A stretch of DNA of 9,536 nt from the NCBI GenBank assembly GCA_946478775.1, contig CAMLDR010000159.1:1-9536 (forward strand), read 5' to 3'. This DNA is from an uncultured Flavobacteriales bacterium (GTDB lineage: Bacteria > Bacteroidota > Bacteroidia > Flavobacteriales > Crocinitomicaceae). Positions within the stretch are counted from its first letter, which is position 1. Every line of letters starts with the position of its first letter. Below the pieces are notes generated by a model. It had not been told where the DNA came from, searched no databases, and saw nothing but the letters and a program-made list of their open reading frames with translations. A program made the position numbers and the translations under genes. Below are positions 1 through 6,259 of this stretch, piece after piece.

Positions 1-171
1 AGACGGGCGTCTCAAGCTCTTATCACACTAATCAACCTAACCTACTACTACTGCAGCAAAGATAAGCCATTATATCATTGGTTTTTCAATTTTTTCAGAG
101 ACGTACAAAAAAGGACAAATAAAGGATTTAAAGAATGGATTAAACGAATGCATACACCTGGCGTTAAATAA
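1..171 (+). CDS. 3' end of an unrecognised reading frame, cut by the window edge
   Basis: Frame 1 is open from the first base to a TAA at 169-171, giving 56 residues with no start inside the window. The peptide is rich in aromatic and basic residues (a TYYYC run, HWFFNFF, then KRTNKGFKEWIKR) and looks more like a real protein end than random AT-rich translation. I do not recognise the family. The same frame stays open for another 21 codons after the TAA, to a second TAA at 235-237 (a Gln/Asn/Ile-rich stretch), so the end could be a stop mutation in a slightly longer gene. Codon choice (several CTA, one AGA, one CGG) differs somewhat from the genes downstream, which may point to acquired DNA. 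It could also be a chance open frame. Confidence 0.35.
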   Translation, partial: RRASQALITLINLTYYYCSKDKPLYHWFFNFFRDVQKRTNKGFKEWIKRMHTPGVK

Positions 172-454
172 TTCACTGATCAGTCAATTAATTCTAAAAT
201 TGAACAGATTAATCAACAAATACAGCCGATGAAATAATTATTACCCGGGTAGTTGATCGATTTAAGATTCCAAGAAAGGAGTTTTTTTTGATGAAAAAAA
301 GCTATTCTTTTTCATGTTGAATGGATCAAATGATTGATGAACGGATTTTTCACCCTTTTTGATTCAAGTACCTGATTCAAGGCTGGTTTTAACTATCTCG
401 TTTTAGTTCCTGCAATATAATTGCGGAATAATCAGCCTACTCCAAATACTTTCT
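172..454. other. Non-coding gap upstream of the response regulator
   Basis: No convincing gene is present. It contains an AAGGAG (276-281) followed nine bases later by an ATG opening a nine-codon frame (291-320, MKKSYSFSC then TGA). The start of that frame overlaps a hairpin, ATGAAAAA at 291-298 pairing with TTTTTCAT at 308-315. It also contains the 8-base direct repeat GATTCAAG at 361-368 and again about ten bases later. There is no TTAACA-type repeat here like that in front of the PiT operon, so nothing suggests that the regulator gene has its own Pho box. Confidence 0.4.
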
Positions 455-462
455 TACCTTTG
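455..462 (+). promoter_or_regulatory. Putative -7 box of the response regulator promoter
   Basis: TACCTTTG matches the Bacteroidota -7 consensus TAnnTTTG. Transcription would begin near 469, leaving a leader of about 18 bases before the ATG at 487. No TTG-type -33 element is seen at the usual 17-23 base spacing. Confidence 0.45.
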
Positions 463-486
463 ATATGAATCTGGAACTCATTGAAA

Positions 487-1158
487 ATGGATAAGATTTT
501 AATAGTTGATGATGAAGAAGATATCCGTGAAATCCTTGGATATAATCTGAAGAAGGAAGGCTTCAAAGTGTTTTTGGCGGAGAATGGTCAAGTCGGGATT
601 CATCTTTGTAAAGAAGAAAAACCTGATTTGGTGATTTTAGATGTCATGATGCCGGGAATGGACGGAATCGAAGTCTGCGAGCAAATCCGAAATACTCCGG
701 GACTTGAAAACGTATTGATCTGTTTTCTAACGGCCAGGAATGAAGATTACAGCCAGATTGCCGGATTAGATGCAGGAGCAGATGATTACATTTCAAAACC
801 GATCAAGCCGCGCGTTTTGATCAGCCGGGTCCATGCTTTACTAAGACGCAAGGAAGCTGTTCAGGCAAAACCCTCCGGAACTCCTGATTTGGTCATCAAT
901 CGTGAAAAATATTTGGTTATAAAAAATGGTGAAACACTTCATCTTCCTAAAAAAGAATTTGAATTGCTTTCCCTTTTAGCATCCCGTCCGGAAGTGGTTT
1001 TTGAAAGAGACGTTATCCTGGAGCGTGTTTGGGGCACCGATATTATTGTCGGAGACCGGACCATTGATGTCCACGTTCGAAAACTGCGGGAAAAGATCGG
1101 TGATGATTACATCCAGACTGTTAAAGGAATCGGATATAAATTCAGAGGGGATAAATAG
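487..1158 (+). CDS. phoB: OmpR/PhoB-family response regulator, probably the phosphate regulator
   Basis: Two-domain DNA-binding response regulator of 223 residues, the usual PhoB/OmpR length. The receiver domain (about 1-120) has the acidic pocket D8/D9, phospho-acceptor D52 in the LDVMMPGMDG motif, switch T82 and conserved K104 in the SKP motif. The winged-helix domain (about 134-221) has the KEFELL, GDRTIDVHVRKLREKIG and TVKGIGYKF motifs typical of PhoB. The protein would be phosphorylated by a sensor kinase and bind direct-repeat operators. I chose the ATG at 487; a TTG two codons earlier is also in frame, with a stop just before it. No kinase gene lies downstream, and anything upstream is outside the window. 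The name PhoB rests on general similarity plus the neighbouring phosphate porin and PiT operon; another OmpR-family regulator remains possible. Confidence 0.85.
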   Translation: MDKILIVDDEEDIREILGYNLKKEGFKVFLAENGQVGIHLCKEEKPDLVILDVMMPGMDGIEVCEQIRNTPGLENVLICFLTARNEDYSQIAGLDAGADDYISKPIKPRVLISRVHALLRRKEAVQAKPSGTPDLVINREKYLVIKNGETLHLPKKEFELLSLLASRPEVVFERDVILERVWGTDIIVGDRTIDVHVRKLREKIGDDYIQTVKGIGYKFRGDK

Positions 1159-1161
1159 AAG

Positions 1162-1209
1162 AAATGTTCAAATGTTCAAATGTTCAAATGTTCAAATGTT
1201 CAAATGTTC
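1162..1209 (+). repeat. Six perfect tandem copies of AAATGTTC
   Basis: An 8-base unit is repeated six times without error, starting three bases after the regulator stop codon. Eight is not a multiple of three, so it is not a coding repeat. It cannot form an obvious hairpin, so it is not a normal terminator. Perfect copies suggest recent expansion by slippage and probable copy-number variation between strains. Confidence 0.95.
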
Positions 1210-1329
1210 AATAAAAAATCACTTTTCACTTTACTAACTTTTGGAACCGTTTTAACTCATGAACTCTTTGCCGATGCTGCAGTTTAGCGCTAGCATTTTG
1301 AACTTACTTTAGATTCCTAATTCAACCTG

Positions 1330-1435
1330 GAAGATCACACAATTCTTGTCACAGAGTAAACAGCATAAAAAGATCGGTGATTATTACATTCAGACCGTAA
1401 AGGTATCAGAGATGAATTCAATGTTTAAAAGCTAA
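1330..1435 (+). pseudogene. Decayed 3' end of a second response-regulator DNA-binding domain
   Basis: From 1370 to 1402 the sequence reads KIGDYYIQTVK and matches 28 of 33 bases of the intact regulator's codons KIGDDYIQTVK; four of the five differences are silent third-position changes. Weaker similarity continues upstream: codons at 1330-1350 read EDHTILV against GDRTIDV. That part is in another frame, with a net loss of about two bases and a stop codon (1357-1359) between the two blocks. The frame runs to a TAA at 1433-1435, overlapping the end of the convergent porin gene. I read it as a fragment of a paralogous or duplicated regulator. The 1370-1402 block is firm; the left boundary is not. 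Confidence 0.6.
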
Positions 1436-2681
1436 ACTGTGCCTGTAGTCTCAGTAGCTGACCATATTGATGATTATCTCTTAGCACGAAATCTTCAAAT
1501 CTTCTTTTCGAAATAGTATACATCACTACAAATTCAAAGTATTTATTCATTTGCCACTCTATTCCAAATTCATACTCTTGAACACGGTAACTCCTTGCAT
1601 CCAACTCATGTTTTTTTCCTCCGTCATAATACTGTGCTTTTATGAAAGGAATGAATAATTGTTCTTTAAATTTAAGCTGATAATTCAGTAAGACATACCC
1701 TCCGCTTAATTTCTGATTTTCAATGGAATCATTGAACTTATTAAATTCAGGTCCGGTTCCAATATTATACTCTGCCTGAATTCCAAAAGGCTTGGGATAC
1801 ATTACAAGCGTTGCAGCAATTCGCTCATCCTTATACTCGCTTTTCGCATTTTTTTTAACTCCTGAACTCGTACTTAAAAGAACAAATTTTCCGGTATAAG
1901 CCTGAATACCCATTTCAAAAATTTGTTGTTTCACTCTGAACGGATAAGAAAACCTTCCTACCACATGAGGTGTTTTATTGCGTTCGCTTTGATTCGCTGT
2001 TTGACCGTTATACACTCCGATCGCTCCTACACCATAATCTCCGCTTCCTTTTAACCCTTCATTCACCAAGGAACTGAAAAGTTCTCGTCTCTTTTTAGGA
2101 GCCCAATAAAAAAACACACCTAAATCACGTTCATTAGATACTGCACTATTCAATGCATCATTTCTATCCAATGTTAATCTGTTTTGACTGGACTGCATAT
2201 TCTCGAATCCGAAAGGAACCTTACTTTGTCCGATCCTAAAACGATAGACGTTGTCCTTATCGATTCCAATATCAAAATAAGCATCTCTCAATTGCCCAAT
2301 ATGGTTCGAACTTCCTACACTGGAAGCAAAATCAGGCTGGATGTAAAAATATACTCGCTGACTAATTTGACCGAAAAAAATAATTCGTAATCGTCGTATA
2401 AAAAACCCGCCATTTTCACCCCATGATTTATCACATTGTTCACACTTTAACTCGGGATTGGTTTCAAGTAACCGGTTGTATCGAACCTGACCATATCCTC
2501 TAATTGCAAACTTGTCGTACCAACTTTTACTTTTAACAATTCTTGCAGAGTCACGCAATTTAAAAATTGAATTGACTCCAAAAAAAGAACTGTCTCCAGC
2601 TTCCAGGTTAGTGTTTGCACTTGCCGAGTTTGAAAAAATCACCCCTAAAAGGATTAATGTGGTAAAATATCTTAACATCAT
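1425..2681 (-). CDS. Phosphate-selective porin of the OprO/OprP family
   Basis: Outer-membrane beta-barrel of 418 residues. A signal peptide is clear: a hydrophobic stretch (about 5-18), then SNSASA with likely cleavage after A22. The OprO/OprP-type core follows: FFIRRLRIIFFG (about 93-104), YFYIQPDFA (111-119), LRDAYFDI (131-138), RIGQSKVPFGFE (149-160) and ERDLGVFFYW. The chain ends in phenylalanine (QAQFSF), the usual barrel assembly signal. Family members form anion channels and some select phosphate or polyphosphate; in Bacteroidota many are only annotated by similarity. The gene is divergent from the DUF47-PiT operon and next to a PhoB-like regulator, which supports a phosphate role. 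A C80-x-x-C83 pair in the N-terminal part is unusual for a porin. Start is ATG 2681, with a second ATG immediately after; no Shine-Dalgarno is seen. Confidence 0.8.
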   Translation of the reverse strand: MMLRYFTTLILLGVIFSNSASANTNLEAGDSSFFGVNSIFKLRDSARIVKSKSWYDKFAIRGYGQVRYNRLLETNPELKCEQCDKSWGENGGFFIRRLRIIFFGQISQRVYFYIQPDFASSVGSSNHIGQLRDAYFDIGIDKDNVYRFRIGQSKVPFGFENMQSSQNRLTLDRNDALNSAVSNERDLGVFFYWAPKKRRELFSSLVNEGLKGSGDYGVGAIGVYNGQTANQSERNKTPHVVGRFSYPFRVKQQIFEMGIQAYTGKFVLLSTSSGVKKNAKSEYKDERIAATLVMYPKPFGIQAEYNIGTGPEFNKFNDSIENQKLSGGYVLLNYQLKFKEQLFIPFIKAQYYDGGKKHELDARSYRVQEYEFGIEWQMNKYFEFVVMYTISKRRFEDFVLRDNHQYGQLLRLQAQFSF

Positions 2682-2700
2682 TGTTTTTTAAATTCGGGGA

Positions 2701-2708
2701 CAAAACTA
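2701..2708 (-). promoter_or_regulatory. Putative -7 box of the porin promoter
   Basis: On the minus strand this reads TAGTTTTG, matching TAnnTTTG. A TTGTG lies 22 bases further upstream on the same strand and could serve as the -33 element. Transcription would start near 2695, about 14 bases before the porin ATG. Confidence 0.4.
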
Positions 2709-2766
2709 ATGGCTTCACACTGAATTAACTCACAACAAATAATAGTTTAATTTTTTGATAACATTT

Positions 2767-2785
2767 TTAATACTGAGTTAACATT
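2767..2785 (+). promoter_or_regulatory. Weak third Pho-box-like repeat, near the porin promoter
   Basis: TTAATA at 2767-2772 and TTAACA at 2778-2783 are 11 bases apart, like the stronger sites downstream, and an ATAACA lies at 2758-2763. It would sit about 75-90 bases upstream of the proposed porin start. One half-site is imperfect and AT-rich DNA gives such hits by chance, so this is tentative. Confidence 0.3.
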
Positions 2786-2860
2786 GGGGCTTTTTTCATC
2801 AAGTTTATCGATTCAATCCGCTTGTTCAATCCCCCTTCCTTTCAAAGCAAAAAACCATTA

Positions 2861-2880
2861 CTTAACATTTACTTAACATT
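2861..2880 (+). promoter_or_regulatory. Putative Pho box, distal
   Basis: CTTAACATT occurs at 2861-2869 and again, exactly, at 2872-2880. The period is 11 bases, one helical turn, as in known Pho boxes bound head-to-tail by PhoB dimers. The core TTAACA-N5-TTAACA equals the Bacillus subtilis PhoP half-site arrangement. It lies about 140-160 bases upstream of the proposed start of the DUF47-PiT operon. Confidence 0.5.
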
Positions 2881-2954
2881 GAAATCATCTTAAAGGGCTC
2901 AAATACTGAGACTTTGTATGAAACAGACCAAATCAGCTAGTGAAATCGGTCAAC

Positions 2955-2974
2955 TTTACCATTTCGTTAACATT
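2955..2974 (+). promoter_or_regulatory. Putative Pho box, proximal to the DUF47-PiT promoter
   Basis: TTTACCATT at 2955-2963 and GTTAACATT at 2966-2974 match at 7 of 9 positions with an 11-base period. The second copy and its flank share the 13-mer TTAACATTTACTT with the distal site. The site lies 34 bases before the -7 box, so it would be centred near -57, a reasonable activator position. The promoter has no clear -33 element, as expected for activator-dependent transcription. Confidence 0.5.
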
Positions 2975-3008
2975 TACTTTGCGCGAAACATCCTCCATAA
3001 ACTAGGAC

Positions 3009-3016
3009 TACATTTG
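3009..3016 (+). promoter_or_regulatory. Putative -7 box of the DUF47-PiT operon
   Basis: TACATTTG is a full match to TAnnTTTG. The start of transcription would be near 3022, about 20 bases before the ATG at 3042. The nearest upstream TTTG (2978-2981) is too far away (27 bases) to be a standard -33 box. Confidence 0.5.
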
Positions 3017-3041
3017 CGCCATCAATATTAAGTTTAAACAA

Positions 3042-3686
3042 ATGGCATCAGGAATTTTAAAGTTTTTCTTACCAAAAGACAAAGTGTTTTACTCTCTATT
3101 TGAAGAGGCTTCTCAGAACCTGGAAGCAATCGCAGGTAAATTGGTATTATGTGTTAACGAATCCGATTATAATAAGAGAGCAACCATTATTAAAGAAATG
3201 GAAGATCTGGAGCATCAGAATGATGATTTGACACACAAGATCTTTGTTGAATTGGGTAGGAATTTCATCACTCCTTTTGACCGGGAAGACATTCACGCCT
3301 TAGCTACATCATTGGATGATATCGCAGATTACATTTATGCTTCTGCTAAGAAAATCAACTTCTATAAGGTTGATCCGAACGATTCCGGAATTCTGAAAAT
3401 GGCCGATGCGATTCACGATGCGGTTTTAGCAGTAAATGCAGCCGTAAAAGAACTTCGCAATTTGAAAAACACTCAAAAAATTGTGGAGTGTGTCATCAAG
3501 ATTAATTATGTTGAGAACCAGGCGGATGACATTTTTGATCTAAGTATCGAAAAGTTATTTGATTCGGATATTGATGCAAAGAGCCTGATCAAAAAACGAG
3601 AGATCTACCAAATTATGGAGGTTGCTACGGACAAATGTGAAGATGCAGGGAATGTCATCGAATCTATCGTTGTAAAATACGCTTAA
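3042..3686 (+). CDS. DUF47 (PhoU-like) phosphate transport accessory protein
   Basis: All-helical cytoplasmic protein of 214 residues, normal for DUF47 (PF01865), the family distantly related to PhoU. Typical features are the N-terminal FFLPKDKVFYSLFEEASQN, the central acidic helix MEDLEHQNDDLTHKIFVEL, then TPFDREDIHALATSLDDIADYIYASAKK, and near the C-terminus ATDKCEDAGNVIESIVVK. The repeated Asp/Glu-rich helices are the kind that bind metal ions in PhoU proteins. Such genes are almost always followed by a PiT permease, as here (24-base gap, same strand), and the product is thought to modulate or stabilise that transporter. The start ATG has no Shine-Dalgarno but an A-rich leader, normal for Bacteroidota. 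It is likely co-transcribed with the permease under the Pho-box region upstream. Confidence 0.9.
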   Translation: MASGILKFFLPKDKVFYSLFEEASQNLEAIAGKLVLCVNESDYNKRATIIKEMEDLEHQNDDLTHKIFVELGRNFITPFDREDIHALATSLDDIADYIYASAKKINFYKVDPNDSGILKMADAIHDAVLAVNAAVKELRNLKNTQKIVECVIKINYVENQADDIFDLSIEKLFDSDIDAKSLIKKREIYQIMEVATDKCEDAGNVIESIVVKYA

Positions 3687-3710
3687 TATTCATTGGTAAA
3701 CCCATAAGAT

Positions 3711-5186
3711 ATGTTTTCATTATTAATTGCCATCATCATTCTTGCCTTATTATTTGATTTGGTAAACGGTTTCCATGATGCTGCAAACTCTATTGCTACT
3801 GTTGTTTCCACTAAGGTATTGACTCCTTTCCAGGCGGTAGTCTGGGCGGCAGTTTTCAACATAGTTGCTTTCTGGGTATTCGACATGAGTGTTGGAAATA
3901 CAGTTGCAAAAACGGTCGACAACAGTGCTATTGACTTATATGTAATCCTTTCCGGACTGATCGCTGCGATGATCTGGAACCTCCTGACCTGGTGGTTGGG
4001 GATTCCATCTTCTTCTTCCCATACCTTAATCGGTGGATTTGCAGGTGCAGCAGTTGCTCACGCAGGATTCGACGTGATCGCTTCTGCAGAGATCATTAAA
4101 GTGACCATCTTTATCTTCCTGGCACCTTTTATCGGGGGTATCATTGCCTTTGTTATTGCAATGATCACGGTAAGCAGAAGTTTTGCCAAAAAGATGATCT
4201 CCATTCTAATCCTTTCAACAGCAACTTATTTTATTATGGATTACATGGTAGAGTATTTGGACGTGAAGCCGGTTATGATGTGGATCGTTATGGGAATGAT
4301 CGTTATCTTCATCCTTACTTATACCTGGTACCAATTGGTTCATGGAAAACGTCAGACTGCTCTGAAAGAGTCCAATATGTACAAAAAACTCCAGTTACTT
4401 TCTTCTGCGGCCTTCTCTTTAGGACATGGTGGTGCGGATTCACAAAAGGTGATGGGAATTATTTGTGCCGCATTGATGGTATTCGCAAACTCACAACGCA
4501 ATGACCAGGGACAAATCGTAGGAGATATTCCTAAAATGTTCCAGATCTCAGAAGTATTCCAGATTGAGTTCGAAGATGCAGAAGGAAAAAAAGCAAAATT
4601 CAAGCCTGAGTATACCCGGAATATCGATTCATTAAAGATTGAAAAGGAAGATCACATTTTGATCTATACCAAAGGGGAAGATTTCTACGATGCGAAAACG
4701 CATGATGTGATTTTTAAAGGAAAAAAATTGAATAAGGAATATATGGAGGCTGCAATCTTTGAAGATTATGTGGACAAAGAAGGTAAACTTCTGAATGGTC
4801 ACAAGCTTAAAGATAAAGTAAACTCCGAAACCATGCCGGGTTGGATTGCATTCTCCTGTTACTTAATGATTGGTTTGGGAACCATGATGGGCGGCTGGAA
4901 AATTGTAAAAACCATGGGGACCAAAATCACGAAAGTGACTCCACTGGAAGGTGTTTGTGCCGAAACAGCAGGTGCTTTGACTTTGTTCACCGTATCCAAT
5001 TTAGGAATTCCTGTTTCTACCACACATACCATTACCGGTTCTATCATTGGAGTTGGAGCAACGAAACGATTAAGCGCCGTTCGCTGGGGAGTTACGATCA
5101 ACCTGCTTTGGGCATGGATCTTAACGATTCCGGTTTCAGGTTTGCTTGCTGCTGGAATTTACTATCTGACAAAGTTGTTTCATTAA
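3711..5186 (+). CDS. PiT-family inorganic phosphate permease
   Basis: Inner-membrane low-affinity phosphate symporter of 491 residues (PF01384). The two inverted signature repeats are present: NGFHDAANSIAT (19-30) with PSSSSHTL (99-106) in the first half, and SLGHGGADSQKVMG (236-249) with PVSTTHTITGSIIG (434-447) in the second. About ten hydrophobic segments are visible, the first at 3-18 and the last at about 465-487. Between the two halves is a soluble insert of roughly 115 residues (about 261-376), highly charged (for example KGEDFYDAKTHD and LNGHKLKDKV) with no motif I recognise. The insert makes the protein clearly longer than the roughly 330-residue minimal permeases paired with DUF47. 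It is the second gene of the operon and is closed by a strong terminator. The transported ion is usually metal-phosphate with protons, or sodium and phosphate; which applies here cannot be read from sequence. Confidence 0.93.
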   Translation: MFSLLIAIIILALLFDLVNGFHDAANSIATVVSTKVLTPFQAVVWAAVFNIVAFWVFDMSVGNTVAKTVDNSAIDLYVILSGLIAAMIWNLLTWWLGIPSSSSHTLIGGFAGAAVAHAGFDVIASAEIIKVTIFIFLAPFIGGIIAFVIAMITVSRSFAKKMISILILSTATYFIMDYMVEYLDVKPVMMWIVMGMIVIFILTYTWYQLVHGKRQTALKESNMYKKLQLLSSAAFSLGHGGADSQKVMGIICAALMVFANSQRNDQGQIVGDIPKMFQISEVFQIEFEDAEGKKAKFKPEYTRNIDSLKIEKEDHILIYTKGEDFYDAKTHDVIFKGKKLNKEYMEAAIFEDYVDKEGKLLNGHKLKDKVNSETMPGWIAFSCYLMIGLGTMMGGWKIVKTMGTKITKVTPLEGVCAETAGALTLFTVSNLGIPVSTTHTITGSIIGVGATKRLSAVRWGVTINLLWAWILTIPVSGLLAAGIYYLTKLFH

Positions 5187-5208
5187 ACCTTAGATAATTT
5201 ACGAAGAG

Positions 5209-5244
5209 AACTCTCATCATTTTTGGTGGGAGTTTTTTTATTTT
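5209..5244 (+). terminator. Rho-independent terminator of the DUF47-PiT operon
   Basis: AACTCTCATC (5209-5218) pairs with GGTGGGAGTT (5225-5234) in a 10-base stem containing two G-U pairs, loop ATTTTT, followed by seven T residues and more T beyond one A. It begins 22 bases after the permease stop codon. Confidence 0.85.
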
Positions 5245-5259
5245 AAGCGATAACACTAA

Positions 5260-5306
5260 TTTCCGTTGAGCCGGAAACCGGGATAGATTCCGATGAGAGT
5301 TTTTTT
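5260..5306 (+). terminator. Second, alternative terminator-like segment
   Basis: GATGAGAGTT (5292-5301) is the perfect complement of the left arm of the preceding terminator (5209-5218) and is also followed by a T tract (5300-5306). Between them CGGAA (5272-5276) can pair either with TTCCG upstream (5261-5265, extendable by one base) or with TTCCG downstream (5288-5292). These structures exclude one another. It may be a back-up terminator or a duplicated terminator arm. No separate left arm is seen nearby. Confidence 0.4.
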
Positions 5307-5353
5307 GTAACTAACTTTATGAATCCTTCTTTATAAAAGCTACATTTACTCTT

Positions 5354-6259
5354 ATGAAAAGTTTCCTGATTCCTGTTTTTATTCTTGCAACGATTGTATT
5401 CTTCTCTTTTTCAAAACCCGGAAAACCCATTTTGGATTTGCAGGGATTAAAAAATGCAACGAAGGACGCATTCTCCTATATCCCTCCCGGAAAAACGCTT
5501 GCAGACCATGACACTATTGCTTGTGAAGGTTTTTTCATATCCAAAAAGGAAGTTTCTAATTTCAATTACCACGAATATTTAAGTGACTTGAAAAAGGCCG
5601 GTAAAATGGATGAATACCGTTTGGCTTTGGTTGACTCTGCGAAATGGAATTCAAACTACTTTCAGGGAGATAAATATGTCAAAAACTATTTCAGTCATAA
5701 AGCATATAAAGACTATCCAGTCGTGAATATAACCCGTCAGCAGGCAGAAAAATATTGTGAATGGCTGACACAGGTTTGGCGCAAATACACCAAAAACCAA
5801 AGTCTTGTTTTCCGTTTACCCACAAGAACAGAATTCCTTCGTGCAGCGAACGGAAGCAGCATCAACAGACCTTACGCATGGAACTCTCCCTACATAAGAG
5901 CATCAAATGGAAAAATGATGGCTAACTTTTTACAAATCGACGGAGGATGTATTTCCAGAGACACTGTTACGGGAAAACTCATCTTAGCAACCACTTCTTT
6001 TGATTACATTGGAAACGGAGCCGAATATGCAGATGTAACAGCGCCTGTTTTATCCTACCTGCCGAATGAATTTGGGATCTATCATTTAAATGGAAACGTT
6101 TCCGAAATGGTCCAGGAAAAAAACCTGGCTGTTGGAGGAGACTGGAATTCTCCGGGTTACGATATCCGCAATCAAAGCACCAAAAAGTTTACGGAAGCAA
6201 ATCCGATGGTTGGTTTCAGGCCCGTGATGACCTTCGTTGAATTGAAAAGTGGAAATTGA
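5354..6259 (+). CDS. Exported SUMF1/FGE-fold protein, probably non-enzymatic
   Basis: A 301-residue protein with an N-terminal hydrophobic segment (about 3-19) that acts as signal peptide or membrane anchor; no lipobox cysteine follows. The rest matches the formylglycine-generating-enzyme/sulfatase-modifying domain (PF03781): FISKKEVSN (61-69), YPVVNIT (121-127), AEKYCEWL (131-138), FRLPTRTEF (153-161), GIYHLNGNVSEMV (241-253), VGGDW (260-264) and VGFRPVM (286-292). After VGGDW the catalytic cysteine region of true FGE is replaced by NSPGYDIRNQS, so sulfatase activation is unlikely. Bacteroidota use the same fold in gliding or secretion lipoproteins such as GldJ and GldK, but this protein is shorter and not a lipoprotein, so I do not name it. 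It stands alone, with terminators before it; a weak TACATTTA (5341-5348) lies just ahead of the ATG. Confidence 0.75.
   Translation: MKSFLIPVFILATIVFFSFSKPGKPILDLQGLKNATKDAFSYIPPGKTLADHDTIACEGFFISKKEVSNFNYHEYLSDLKKAGKMDEYRLALVDSAKWNSNYFQGDKYVKNYFSHKAYKDYPVVNITRQQAEKYCEWLTQVWRKYTKNQSLVFRLPTRTEFLRAANGSSINRPYAWNSPYIRASNGKMMANFLQIDGGCISRDTVTGKLILATTSFDYIGNGAEYADVTAPVLSYLPNEFGIYHLNGNVSEMVQEKNLAVGGDWNSPGYDIRNQSTKKFTEANPMVGFRPVMTFVELKSGN

Noticed and set aside
1162..1209. CRISPR array
   Set aside because: The units are 8 bases, contiguous, without spacers, and no cas gene is present.
1001..1237. A 78-codon frame reading through the regulator end and the 8-base repeat (NVQMFKCS pattern)
   Set aside because: It overlaps the conserved winged-helix region in another frame, and its distinctive tail is only the translated tandem repeat.
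5354..6259. Active formylglycine-generating enzyme
   Set aside because: The catalytic cysteine motif expected after the GG-x-W region is missing, and no sulfatase gene lies nearby.
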